A DNA stretch of 64,000 bases, taken from Mesorhizobium sp. B4-1-3. GTDB lineage: Bacteria; Pseudomonadota; Alphaproteobacteria; Rhizobiales; Rhizobiaceae. The notes beneath the pieces are model-generated. The model was not told where the DNA came from and searched no databases. It was given only the letters and a program-made list of their open reading frames with translations. Below are positions 1 to 8,158 of the stretch, piece by piece (position 1 is the first letter of the stretch; each line of letters starts with the position of its first letter). The position numbers and the translations under genes are program-made. The stretch spans positions 62,001-126,000 of the forward strand of contig NZ_VFTG01000002.1 of the NCBI RefSeq assembly GCF_006439355.1, read 5' to 3'.

Positions 1-54
1 GGCCGAGCTTGTGGAGCAGGGGGACAGTTCGGCAAGATCGTGGTGACCGTTTGA
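1..54 (+). CDS. C-terminal end of a probable alcohol/quinone dehydrogenase (partial)
   Basis: The first 17 codons of the window end in GGQFGKIVVTV followed by TGA. A final 'G-K-I-V-(V/L)' strand is common at the C-terminus of zinc-type and quinone-type medium-chain dehydrogenases. The 5' part lies outside the window. With so little sequence this is only a suggestion from the tail motif; it could be chance, although the frame is open from base 1 to a stop and no other gene covers it. Confidence 0.35.
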   Translation, partial: GRACGAGGQFGKIVVTV

Positions 55-152
55 GGCTCGCTCGGCCGGAAAAGCGACTATCCGCTTGGCAAGCGGTGCC
101 GCGTCGGGCCAAACTGGTCAATCCGCATGCCTGCCTCAAGGAGACTTCGAAG

Positions 153-1112
153 ATGACCGCCAACGTTTTTTCCGGCTGCATGCCGGCGCTGATGACGCCT
201 TGCACCGATGACCGCCTGCCCGACTTCGACGCGCTGGTGCGCAAGGGGCGCGAACTGATCGCTGCCGGCATGTCCGCCGTCGTCTATTGCGGCTCCATGG
301 GCGACTGGCCGCTCCTGACCGACGCGCAGCGCATGGAAGGCGTCGAGCGCCTGGTGAAGGCCGGCGTCCCGGTGATCGTCGGCACCGGCGCGGTGAATAC
401 CGCCAGCGCCGTGGCGCACGCCGCCCATGCGCAAAAGGTCGGCGCCCGGGGCCTGATGGTGATCCCGCGCGTTCTGTCGCGCGGGCCGTCGGTGGCGGCG
501 CAGCGCCACCACTTCAAGGCGATCCTTGCCGCCGCGCCCAGCCTGCCGGCGGTGATCTACAACAGCCCCTATTACGGCTTTGCCACGCGCGCCGACCTCT
601 TCTTCGCGCTGCGCGCCGAGCATCCGAACCTGGTCGGCTTCAAGGAGTTCGGCGGCCCGGCGGATCTGCGCTACGCTGCGGAAAACATCACCAGCCGCGA
701 TGACGAGGTTGCGCTGATGATCGGCGTCGACACCGCCGTCTTCCACGGCTTTGTCAATTGCGGAGCGTCCGGGGCCATCACCGGCATCGGCAACGTGCTG
801 CCGAAAGAAGTGCTGCATCTGGTGGGCCTCAGCCAGGCTGCGGCCAAGGGCGACGCCGAAGCGCGCCGGCTGGCGCAGGAACTGGACGCGGCGCTGGCCG
901 TGCTGTCCTCTTTCGACGAAGGCCCCGACCTCGTGCTCTATTTCAAGCATATGATGGTGCTGAAGGGTAATCCTGAATACAGGCTGCACTTCAACGAGAC
1001 GGATGCGCTGAGCGACAGCCAACGCGGCTATGCCGAGCAGCAGCTCGAGCTGTTCGACGCCTGGTATGCGCAGTGGTCGAGGCAGCCCGTCATGGCAAGA
1101 TACGCGGCCTGA
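153..1112 (+). CDS. dihydrodipicolinate synthase-family aldolase/lyase
   Basis: 319 residues, a (beta/alpha)8 Schiff-base aldolase of the DHDPS/N-acetylneuraminate lyase family. Visible family features are the substrate-loop region GSMGDWPLLT (about residue 47), the tyrosine segment VIYNSPYYG and the lysine of LVGFKEFGG that would form the Schiff base with the substrate keto group. The ATG at 153 follows an AAGGAG ribosome site; an upstream in-frame start would add 48 residues of unrelated sequence. The family covers dapA, hydroxyproline and sugar-acid pathways. This protein diverges from DapA and is not in a lysine operon, so a catabolic role such as pyrroline-4-hydroxy-2-carboxylate deamination is possible but unproven. 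It stands alone, followed convergently by the AraC gene. Confidence 0.8.
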   Translation: MTANVFSGCMPALMTPCTDDRLPDFDALVRKGRELIAAGMSAVVYCGSMGDWPLLTDAQRMEGVERLVKAGVPVIVGTGAVNTASAVAHAAHAQKVGARGLMVIPRVLSRGPSVAAQRHHFKAILAAAPSLPAVIYNSPYYGFATRADLFFALRAEHPNLVGFKEFGGPADLRYAAENITSRDDEVALMIGVDTAVFHGFVNCGASGAITGIGNVLPKEVLHLVGLSQAAAKGDAEARRLAQELDAALAVLSSFDEGPDLVLYFKHMMVLKGNPEYRLHFNETDALSDSQRGYAEQQLELFDAWYAQWSRQPVMARYAA

Positions 1113-1190
1113 GCCGGCGATCGCGATCGCCAGATCTTCGGCGATCCAGCTGGCCCGTTTGACAGGCTGCACCCGTGCTCGGACAAAGGC

Positions 1191-2087
1191 TCAATAGGCC
1201 GCGGCCGAGCCGGGTATGGCCTGAAGGCGCTCGATGTCCTGACGGGGCGGGGCGCCGAACAGGCGCCGATATTCGCGACTGAACTGGGACGGGCTGTCAT
1301 AGCCGACTGCGAAACCGGCCGTGCCAGCGTTGGCCCCGTCGGCCAGCATCAGCCTTCGTGCTTCCTGCAGGCGTAGCTGCTTTTGATATTCCAGCGGGGT
1401 CATGCGCGTGATCGCCTTGAAGTGAGCATGAAACGACGACGCGCTCATGCCTGAAGCCGCGGCAATCTCGTCGATCCGCAATTGCGCCTGGAAGCCGTTC
1501 CGAATCGTAGCGATCGCGCGGCTCACCTGGTTCAGGTGGCTATCCACGGTTCCCATTTGACGAAGCGTTGCGCCATGCGGACCGGTAAGCAGACGGTAGA
1601 GGATTTCGCGCTCTACCAGCGGGGCCAGAACATCGATGGTTTCGGGGCGATCGAGTAGCTTCACCAATCGGCTCGCGGCATCGATCAGGTCAGGGTCGCT
1701 TGGATAGACCGCAAGCACAGGCAAGTCCTTTTCCCCAGAAGCCCGCCGCTCCGTCACAAGCAGGTCGGCAAGTGCCGCAAGGTCGAAATCGATCTTGCAG
1801 CATAGATATGGTGCGGCCGGACTGGCCTCGAGAACATGGCCGACCAGAGGCAGGTCGACCGAAACAAGAAGATAGCTCGATGCATCATAGACCACGCTCT
1901 GGTCTGCCAGCGAGACGCGCTTCGACCCTTGGGCGATTATGCAAAGCGAGGCTTCATAGACCGCCGGCACCGGCGCGCTGGGCCGGTCGGCACGAATGAG
2001 CGTCAGCCGGGGTATCGCAGTGCTTGAAATGCCTGTATCCCTGGTATGCCGGGCAATCAGCCCGGCCAGTTCGGTGATTTTTTCCAT
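1191..2087 (-). CDS. AraC-family transcriptional regulator
   Basis: 298 residues. The N-terminal two-thirds resembles the AraC 'type N' cupin-like ligand domain (VPAVYEASLCIIAQGSKRVS and following). The C-terminal 100 residues hold the two helix-turn-helix motifs: LRIDEIAAASGMSASSFHAH for the first, and FAVGYDSPSQFSREYRRLFG, a classic second-HTH signature. Start chosen at the ATG before EKITELAG, since homologues begin there; the longer frame adds 22 unsupported residues. It is divergent from the SDR gene at 2237 with about 150 bp between them, the usual layout of an AraC regulator controlling a neighbouring oxidoreductase, so it probably activates that gene. Confidence 0.88.
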   Translation of the reverse strand: MEKITELAGLIARHTRDTGISSTAIPRLTLIRADRPSAPVPAVYEASLCIIAQGSKRVSLADQSVVYDASSYLLVSVDLPLVGHVLEASPAAPYLCCKIDFDLAALADLLVTERRASGEKDLPVLAVYPSDPDLIDAASRLVKLLDRPETIDVLAPLVEREILYRLLTGPHGATLRQMGTVDSHLNQVSRAIATIRNGFQAQLRIDEIAAASGMSASSFHAHFKAITRMTPLEYQKQLRLQEARRLMLADGANAGTAGFAVGYDSPSQFSREYRRLFGAPPRQDIERLQAIPGSAAAY

Positions 2088-2236
2088 GCCGCATAAATCT
2101 GCATGGCGCGGAATGTTGCAAGGCTTGTCCGCCTGATTTGGAGGATTGTGCAAACTCTTCGGACAATCACGCTACCGGTCTTCGCCTGTGCGGCGCCATT
2201 TTCCATCCCGTCACCGCAAGCCAAAAAGGAACGATC

Positions 2237-2962
2237 ATGACGGGACTGAAAGACAAGGTTGTACTCATCACCGGCGCATCGAGCGGCATCGGCGAAGCGA
2301 CGGTGCGAGAGCTTGCCGCGGCCGGCGCTAGGCTGTTCATCGGAGCCCGACGCGCCGAACGTCTGAAGGCGCTGGCCGGGGAAATCGGTGAACGCGTCGC
2401 CTGGCGCGAACTGGACGTAACGAATGCCGAGAGCTTCGACGCTTTCGCCGATGCCGCTCATGCCCGATTCGGGCGGATTGAGGCGCTGGTCAACAATGCC
2501 GGCGTCATGCCGCTGTCGCCGCTTGCCGCCCTGAAACGCGATGAGTGGGCGCGCATGATAAACGTCAACATCTTCGGCGTGCTGAACGGGATCGCTTCGG
2601 TGCTGCCGCGCTTCGTCGCGCAGAAAAACGGGCACGTCGTCAACGTGGCGTCCGTCGGCGCGCATCTCGTGCTGCCCACCGCGGCGGTCTATTGTGGCAC
2701 GAAATATGCGGTGTGGGCGATCACCGAAGGCCTGCGGCAGGAGCACGACGACATCCGCGCCACGATCATCTCCCCCGGCGTGACCGCGACCGAGTTGGGC
2801 GACGACATCAGCGACCCGCAGGTGGCAGCGGCTTTGAAAGAGTGGCGGCAAAAGTCGCTGACGCCGGACGCCATCGCCCGCGCGATCCGCTTCGCGCTCG
2901 AACAGCCCGACGGCGTCGACGTCAACGAAGTGATTGTGCGCCCTACCTCCGCCAACATGTAG
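2237..2962 (+). CDS. SDR-family NAD(P)-dependent oxidoreductase
   Basis: 241 residues, a classical short-chain dehydrogenase. The Rossmann cofactor motif TGASSGIG lies near residue 13, the NNAG structural motif in VNNAGVMPLS, and the catalytic YxxxK as Y-C-G-T-K, preceded by the serine of VNVASVG. Length is typical of the family. The ATG at 2237 is preceded by AAAAGGA at good spacing. It is transcribed away from the AraC gene and is probably its target. The residues after the cofactor motif (GARRAERL) favour NADP(H). The substrate cannot be told from sequence; many AraC-linked SDRs act on small carbonyls or alcohols. Confidence 0.88.
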   Translation: MTGLKDKVVLITGASSGIGEATVRELAAAGARLFIGARRAERLKALAGEIGERVAWRELDVTNAESFDAFADAAHARFGRIEALVNNAGVMPLSPLAALKRDEWARMINVNIFGVLNGIASVLPRFVAQKNGHVVNVASVGAHLVLPTAAVYCGTKYAVWAITEGLRQEHDDIRATIISPGVTATELGDDISDPQVAAALKEWRQKSLTPDAIARAIRFALEQPDGVDVNEVIVRPTSANM

Positions 2963-3135
2963 AGGCTTAGCCTGCTGGTCGGCTTACGGGCGAGGAGCTC
3001 CCCCCATGCCACGCAGGAGCGCGTGCAAGCTGTCGGTAGGGATCAGTTCGCCCTCAATGCACCACCATCAGCACCCGCTCCCGCAGCTCCCTGGCGCGGT
3101 GTCATACTTGCTGTTGAACGGCAGCGATTGGCAGT

Positions 3136-3162
3136 GAACAGGCCGGAGTTGCCGGCCTGTTC
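3136..3162 (-). terminator. hairpin terminator of aas
   Basis: An 11-bp perfect inverted repeat, GAACAGGCCGG / CCGGCCTGTTC, with a 5-nt loop, 11 bp past the aas stop codon on the minus strand. No strong U-tract is visible, so part of its role may be RNA stabilisation. Confidence 0.7.
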
Positions 3163-3173
3163 GCATGTCCGGG

Positions 3174-6100
3174 TCAGGCGGCCTTGACCTTCAGTTCTTC
3201 GTCGCCGCGCACCATTCTGGTCACGCCGGCGAAGTCGAGCTTGCCGGAGCCGAGCACCGGCACCTTGGGTACGACGCGCACTTCGGCCGGCACCATCAGG
3301 TCCATGGCGCCGTTCGCCTTGGCGAAGGCCAGGAAATCCGCGCGAGTGGCGTTGGGCGCTTCCGTGATCAGGATCAGCTTCTCGCCCTTGCGCGCGTCCG
3401 GCAGCGTGGCGACGGCCGACGGCGAGCCTTTCCACAATTCGCCCGCCAGCGCCTCCACCGCGGCAAGCGATATCATCTCGCCGCCGATCTTGGCGAAACG
3501 CTTGGCGCGGCCGCGGATCGAGATGAAGCCCGCATCGTCGACGGTGACGACATCGCCGGTGTCGTGCCAGCCGTTTTCCAGCGGCTCGATCACGCCAGGA
3601 TTCTCGGCGCGCAGGTAGCCGGCCATGACGTTGGGGCCGCGCACGAAAAGCCGCCCGCCTTCGTCGACGCCGGGCACCGGCTCGAGGCGGTACTCCATGC
3701 CGGGCATGATCTTACCCACGCTGCCCGATTTGTTGTACATCGGCGTGTTGATGGCGATCACCGGCGCGGTTTCGGTCACGCCGTAGCCTTCCAGGATGCG
3801 CAGGCCGAATTTCTCCATATAGGTCGTGCGCGTGGCGGCCTTGACCGGTTCCGCGCCGGCGAAGCAGTAGCGCACCGAACGGAAGTCGTAAGGGTGCGCC
3901 GTGCGGGCATAGCCGGAGAGGAACGTGTCGGTGCCGAAGATGATCGTCGCGTTCGACCCGTAGATCAGTTCCGGCACGATGCGGTAGTGCAGCGGCGAGG
4001 GGTAGAAATAGACCGGCACGCCGGAGATCAGCGGCAGCACCGTTCCCGCCGTCATGCCGAAGGAATGGAAGATCGGCAGCACGTTGAACACCTTGTCGCC
4101 CGAATGGAAGTCGATGCGCGAGGCGGCCTGGGCGGCATTGGCCAGGATGTTGCGATGGGTCAGCACCACGCCCTTGGGCGTTCCTTCCGAGCCGGAGGTG
4201 AACAGGATCGCCGCCGGATCGTCCGCCTTGCGCGCCACCCGCGGCGTCGTCTTGCGCAACAGGCCGAGCAGCTTGTCCTTGAGGCCGATCGTGGCGCGCA
4301 GATCGTCGAGCCAGACGATGTCGACCGAGCGGCCGATCTCCTCCACCACCGGCCCGAGCTTTGCCTGCTCGACGAAGGCGCGCGAGGTGAGCACGGTCCG
4401 CACCTCGGCCGCCTTGCAGGCCGACAGGATGTTCGCCGCACCCGCGGTGAAGTTGATCATCGCCGGCACCTTGCCAGCCGACATGACGCCGAGCAGCGTC
4501 GCGCATGAGCCGTTGGCGTTGGGCAGCATGATGCCCAGCGTCTGTTGTCCGGCGTAGAGGTGCTCGAACTTTTCGCCAAGCACGGCTGCGGCGGTCAGCA
4601 GCTTGCCATAGCTCAGCGAACCGGTAACCGGATCCTGCACGGCGAGTTCCTTCATCCCGCGCTCATTGGCCGTCTCGATGATCTTCTCCAGCACCGTCTT
4701 GCCGATGTCCTGGGTGCGGAAGACGAGGTCCGACATCACCTGATAGAGCGCCGAGCCCGCCGCGGCGCGGCGCTGGCGACCCTTCAATTCCTGCGCGACT
4801 TCGAGCTTCACCGGCTCCAGAATGGTCACCTTGACCTTCGGGAACAGGCGGCGGCGCACATGCTGGGAGGAGAGCCGCGAGAAATAGCTCTTCTCCAGCC
4901 CCTCGATGCGCACCGGCACCACCATCGAGCCGGTCTTGTCGGCGACCATGGCGGCGCCGTCATAGACCTTCATCAGGCCGCCGGTGACGGTGATGCGGCC
5001 TTCCGGGAAGATGACCAGCGGATCGCCGCCCTGCACGATCTTGATCAGCGTTCGGGTCGACATCGGCTTGGCCGGATTGAGCGGCAAGGCGCGAGCAAGC
5101 TTCATGAACGGCTTCATCCACCAGGCCTGGGCGATCGTGTAGTCGATGGCGAAGACCGGCTCCTCGTCGGTCAGCGTCAGCGCCAGCGGACCGTCGAGAA
5201 AGCTGACATGGTTGAGCGCCAGGATCGGCGCCTTGCCGGCCGCCTTAAGGTTGTCCAGCCCCTCGACCTCCAGCCGCAGGAAGGCGCGGAACAGGATCGA
5301 GACGAAATCGCGGAACGGATTGGTCGGCAGGAATTTCAGCATCAGCCAGGCGGCGATGACATTGGCGACGACGAGGCCGAACAGGATGCCGGCGATGGAG
5401 ACGCCAGCGGCCTGGATCGCGGCGACGAGTATGCCGCCGACGGTCATGAAGCCGGCATTGACGATGCTGACCGCGGCGACGACGCGGGCGCGGCGCGCTT
5501 CCGGCGACCAGGCCTGCACGGCGGCGAAGGTCGGCACGACGAGGAAGGCGGCGGCAATGGCCATGCCGGCGAGGTCGATGGCGACGCGGATCGTGTTCGG
5601 ACCGGCGAAGAAGGCGGCAAGCGTCTCGGCCTTCGGCGAGGGCTGCATGCTGCCGATCGTCCAGGCGAGATGCAGGCCGAACAGCGCCATCAGCGCGGTG
5701 CCGACCGGCGCGGGCAAAAGCACCATGCGGCCTTGCGACATCCAGGCGGCGATGGCCGAGCCGACGGCGATGGAGACGGCGAACACCGCGAGATAGGCGG
5801 TAACCGCGATCTCGTTGCCACCGAGCGAATCCTTGATCATCGCCGGCAGGATCGAAAGCACGATGGCGCCGACCAGCCAAAACCAGGAGGTCATGAGGCC
5901 GGCGCGCCAGATGCGCATGTCGGTGCGCAATTCGGCGACCTGCCGCCAGGTCGAGCGGAAGATGTTCTTGTCGATCGCAAGGTTGGGCGCCGCCGAACCG
6001 GTGGCGGGGATGTAGCGGCTGACCAGCCAGCAACCCACGGCCAAGGCCATCATGATCGGCCCGAACACCGCAACCCCGATGCCGTCAACGGAGACGACGC

Positions 6101-6578
6101 CGCCGGCAATGGTGCCGCCCAGGATCGCCGCGAAGGTCGCCGACTCGATCCAGGCATTGGCCTTAGGCAGTTCCTTGCGCTCGAGATGATCCGGCAGGAT
6201 GCCGTATTTGATCGGCCCGAACAGCGCCGAGATGACGCCGAACATCAACAGCGCGGTCATCAGCACCGGGATCGAGGACAGCGCGATGCCGACGACGGCG
6301 ACGGCGGCCGCGGCGATCTCGGTGAATTTCAGTCGGCGCGCGATCAGCGCCTTGTCGAAGCGGTCGGCGATCTCGCCGCCGAGTGCCGAAAGCAGCAAGA
6401 AGGGCGCCATGAAGACAGCGCCGGCCAGCGTCACCAAGGACGCGGCCTGATCCTTCGCCAGCGTGAAGAGAATGAGGAACACCAGCGTGTTCTTCAGGAA
6501 ATTGTCGTTGAAGGCCGAGAGGAATTGCGTCCAGAAGAGAGGCGCGAAGCGCCGCGACATCATCAGATGGGTGTTCAT
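3174..6578 (-). CDS. aas: lysophospholipid transporter / acyltransferase / acyl-ACP synthetase fusion (Aas-type)
   Basis: About 1134 residues with three modules. Residues 1-410 form a 12-helix MFS transporter like LplT (FWTQFLSAFNDNFLKNTL at the N-terminus). About 435-610 is a PlsC acyltransferase with the H-x4-D motif in NHVSFLDG and the FPEGR substrate motif. About 620-1130 is an AMP-forming acyl-ACP/acyl-CoA ligase (TSGSEGTPKG, YGVTETAP, GWHDTGDVV). In enterobacteria LplT and Aas are separate neighbouring genes that flip lysophosphatidylethanolamine inward and re-acylate it; here both are one polypeptide in the inner membrane. Start set at the ATG of NTHLMMSRR; another in-frame ATG lies 12 bp upstream. 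Likely regulated by the triple operator at 6861-6931. Confidence 0.9.
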   Translation of the reverse strand: MNTHLMMSRRFAPLFWTQFLSAFNDNFLKNTLVFLILFTLAKDQAASLVTLAGAVFMAPFLLLSALGGEIADRFDKALIARRLKFTEIAAAAVAVVGIALSSIPVLMTALLMFGVISALFGPIKYGILPDHLERKELPKANAWIESATFAAILGGTIAGGVVSVDGIGVAVFGPIMMALAVGCWLVSRYIPATGSAAPNLAIDKNIFRSTWRQVAELRTDMRIWRAGLMTSWFWLVGAIVLSILPAMIKDSLGGNEIAVTAYLAVFAVSIAVGSAIAAWMSQGRMVLLPAPVGTALMALFGLHLAWTIGSMQPSPKAETLAAFFAGPNTIRVAIDLAGMAIAAAFLVVPTFAAVQAWSPEARRARVVAAVSIVNAGFMTVGGILVAAIQAAGVSIAGILFGLVVANVIAAWLMLKFLPTNPFRDFVSILFRAFLRLEVEGLDNLKAAGKAPILALNHVSFLDGPLALTLTDEEPVFAIDYTIAQAWWMKPFMKLARALPLNPAKPMSTRTLIKIVQGGDPLVIFPEGRITVTGGLMKVYDGAAMVADKTGSMVVPVRIEGLEKSYFSRLSSQHVRRRLFPKVKVTILEPVKLEVAQELKGRQRRAAAGSALYQVMSDLVFRTQDIGKTVLEKIIETANERGMKELAVQDPVTGSLSYGKLLTAAAVLGEKFEHLYAGQQTLGIMLPNANGSCATLLGVMSAGKVPAMINFTAGAANILSACKAAEVRTVLTSRAFVEQAKLGPVVEEIGRSVDIVWLDDLRATIGLKDKLLGLLRKTTPRVARKADDPAAILFTSGSEGTPKGVVLTHRNILANAAQAASRIDFHSGDKVFNVLPIFHSFGMTAGTVLPLISGVPVYFYPSPLHYRIVPELIYGSNATIIFGTDTFLSGYARTAHPYDFRSVRYCFAGAEPVKAATRTTYMEKFGLRILEGYGVTETAPVIAINTPMYNKSGSVGKIMPGMEYRLEPVPGVDEGGRLFVRGPNVMAGYLRAENPGVIEPLENGWHDTGDVVTVDDAGFISIRGRAKRFAKIGGEMISLAAVEALAGELWKGSPSAVATLPDARKGEKLILITEAPNATRADFLAFAKANGAMDLMVPAEVRVVPKVPVLGSGKLDFAGVTRMVRGDEELKVKAA

Positions 6579-6860
6579 GGCAATTTCCATTGGGCAAGTC
6601 CGGCAGGCAACCAGATTGGACTGAGCGGACACTTGCGCGGTTTGAGCCTTGTTTATCGGGAAGCGGTTAAGCTTCGTTACTGCGATTCAATCCAATCCAT
6701 TTGTTTCTTGTTCTCGGCGCCTGGAATCTCTCGTCCATGATCGGTCTCCACGCCTTCCAGGCACTTGACTGTTTGCGGGCTTGGCTGTCGGCGAACATCG
6801 ATATGATCCTTTCGTTTCAAGGTGAGTGTGGCTCGGCCCAGGCTTGTTTCAGGTACTTTT

Positions 6861-6931
6861 CTTGAACATCGTTCAAGTGTGCACCATAGCACATCGTGAA
6901 CACCGTTCAAGATAAAAATGAACGACGTTCA
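6861..6931 (-). promoter_or_regulatory. promoter of aas with three TGAAC-N3-GTTCA operators
   Basis: Three palindromes of the form TGAAC-N3-GTTCA lie at 6863-6875 (extended to CTTGAAC-ATC-GTTCAAG, 6861-6877), 6897-6909 and 6919-6931. On the minus strand a sigma-70-like promoter is embedded in them: TTGAAC at 6910-6905 and TATGGT at 6888-6883 with a 16-bp spacer, so one operator overlaps the -35 and another the expected start site near 6876. This is a repressor-type arrangement pointing at aas, with a leader of about 300 nt (6579-6860) that holds no convincing gene. The bound protein is not encoded next door; a TetR- or GntR-type fatty-acid regulator is a guess. Confidence 0.65.
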
Positions 6932-7032
6932 TGTCTGTCCGAGCGTGGTTAGCCAGCGAAGAGCAGGTATGGAAGTGCTGGGCTTGTTTTCCGGGGGCCC
7001 GCACCGGCGCGGAACAGGCAGGTGAATCCTGC

Positions 7033-7758
7033 TCAGGTGGGCTTTTCGCCGATCACCTCGAACCGCTCAATCGTGCAATGCTCGGCAACCACGCCCAGCA
7101 CGTCGGTCGAAGGCTGGTCCGCATCCGGCTGCTTCCATCGGATTTGGAAGGAAAACACGAAACGGTTGCCGCTGGCGTCATGCTCCATGCCGAGGAGGCG
7201 GGCATCGTAGCCGAGTGTCCGTATCATGCCATGGAGGTCGGGCGGTGAGCTGTTCGGCCATGAGACCGAAAGCATCGCCTTGTGGTCGCGCGAAATCTTG
7301 AGGTCGACCCATTTCAGCCCCTGCAGCGTGACCAGAGTCAGTACCGTCGCGATCGCGCCGAGGCCGTATTGGCCGCCGCCGAAGGCAAGGCCGATCATGG
7401 TCATGATCCATATCGTGGCAGCAGTGGTGACGCCGGTGACGAGATCGCCCCGCCGCAGGATCGCGCCGCCGCCGATGAAGCCGACCCCGGTAAGCACGCC
7501 GAGCGGAAATCGCATCACATCCATGCGCACGAACGATCCTGGCTCTTTGCCGGAGACGCCGAGAAGCAGGTTGGCCTGGATCATGGCCACGCAAGCCGCT
7601 ACACCGACTAGTATGGTCGTGCGCAGTCCGGCGGAATGGCCGCGCGCTTCCCGGTTCAGGCCGATGAGAAAGCCGCAGAGCAAAGTCAGCAGCAGCCGTC
7701 CGACAAGGTCCGGCCAGGTCGGATGAAGCGGCATGTCGCAGCAAAGCGGCTCGAACAT
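7033..7758 (-). CDS. MgtC/SapB-family membrane protein
   Basis: 241 residues. The N-terminal 130 residues contain four to five hydrophobic helices with MgtC signatures: GFLIGLNREARGHSAGLRT, then FPLGVLTGVGFIGGGAILR and GVTTAATIWIMTMIGLAFGGG. The remaining about 100 residues form a soluble ACT-like C-terminal domain. MgtC proteins help bacteria cope with low magnesium and, in pathogens, inhibit the F-ATPase; the role in free-living rhizobia is unclear. Two ATG codons (7758 and 7734) are possible and neither has a clear ribosome site. It is monocistronic between aas and a small membrane-protein gene. No Mg-sensing leader could be recognised in the 107 bp upstream. Confidence 0.88.
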   Translation of the reverse strand: MFEPLCCDMPLHPTWPDLVGRLLLTLLCGFLIGLNREARGHSAGLRTTILVGVAACVAMIQANLLLGVSGKEPGSFVRMDVMRFPLGVLTGVGFIGGGAILRRGDLVTGVTTAATIWIMTMIGLAFGGGQYGLGAIATVLTLVTLQGLKWVDLKISRDHKAMLSVSWPNSSPPDLHGMIRTLGYDARLLGMEHDASGNRFVFSFQIRWKQPDADQPSTDVLGVVAEHCTIERFEVIGEKPT

Positions 7759-7865
7759 AGTTTCGATGGGGCGGTGAAGGGTCGCCGCGCCTCAGTTTCG
7801 TCTGCGACGTTCAACTGGCGGAGCCGGGGATGGTTCCTTGACCGAAGTTGCGCAGCCGACACCCT

Positions 7866-8024
7866 TCAATGGGCGACGAGGCTGACCACCAGCGCCAGCA
7901 CAACGATGCCCACCAACCCAGCGATGAAGATGATGCGTTGCGCGCGCGTGCGCAGGATGATCTCGCCCTGCCGGGCATTCTGACCGGAGAAGACCGGCCC
8001 TTCGCGGTTGCGATCCTTCCTCAT
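7866..8024 (-). CDS. 52-residue single-span membrane peptide, conserved hypothetical
   Basis: A short gene with a strong ribosome site (AGGAAGGAG, 6 nt before the ATG). The product is a charged N-terminal 28 residues (start MRKDRNREGPVFSGQNARQG) followed by one hydrophobic helix, IIFIAGLVGIVVLALVVSLV, ending in AH. The start, codon use and GQNARQGEI-type segment before the helix resemble small rhizobial proteins of unknown function that I have seen annotated as hypothetical. It would sit in the inner membrane with the N-terminus inside. It may be co-transcribed with, or placed just upstream of, the MgtC-family gene (107 bp gap, same strand). Function unknown. Confidence 0.7.
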   Translation of the reverse strand: MRKDRNREGPVFSGQNARQGEIILRTRAQRIIFIAGLVGIVVLALVVSLVAH

Positions 8025-8119
8025 GAGTTGCTCCTTCCTTTTGGATGGCTCCGGAAGGTCTCTGAGCAGGAACCAATTTGTCGGCTTGGGGTTCCGCCCC
8101 CGTTTCGGTGCACGGATAT

Positions 8120-8146
8120 CCGCGACCGGGATCGAACCGGTCGCGG
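8120..8146 (-). terminator. hairpin terminator downstream of fba
   Basis: A 10-bp perfect stem, CCGCGACCGG / CCGGTCGCGG, with a 7-nt loop (GATCGAA), beginning 12 bp after the fba stop on the minus strand. There is no U-run. The loop resembles a tRNA T-arm but no tRNA body surrounds it. Confidence 0.6.
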
Positions 8147-8158
8147 GCAATGATCGGC

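Noticed and set aside
1116-1131. Perfect palindrome GGCGATCGCGATCGCC (two overlapping GCGATCGC)
   Set aside because: Looks like the cyanobacterial HIP1 octamer but is a single site in a GC-rich genome directly after a stop codon; may be a weak hairpin, nothing more supported.
78-1172. A 364-codon open frame opposite the DHDPS-like gene
   Set aside because: Low-complexity composition and no motif; the plus-strand protein has a ribosome site and family signatures.
4545-6740. A 731-codon open frame antisense to aas
   Set aside because: High GC content opens long frames on the opposite strand. The translation is rich in R, G, H and D with no domain, while the minus-strand product shows full domain order and motifs.
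6677-6910. Possible 77-residue gene in the aas leader
   Set aside because: No ribosome site, no hydrophobic or conserved pattern, and it begins inside the operator region upstream of the predicted transcription start.
8120-8150. T-arm-like sequence (GGTTCGATCCCGG on the minus strand) suggesting a tRNA
   Set aside because: No acceptor stem, D-arm or anticodon arm in the flanking sequence; it is a simple 10-bp hairpin behind fba.
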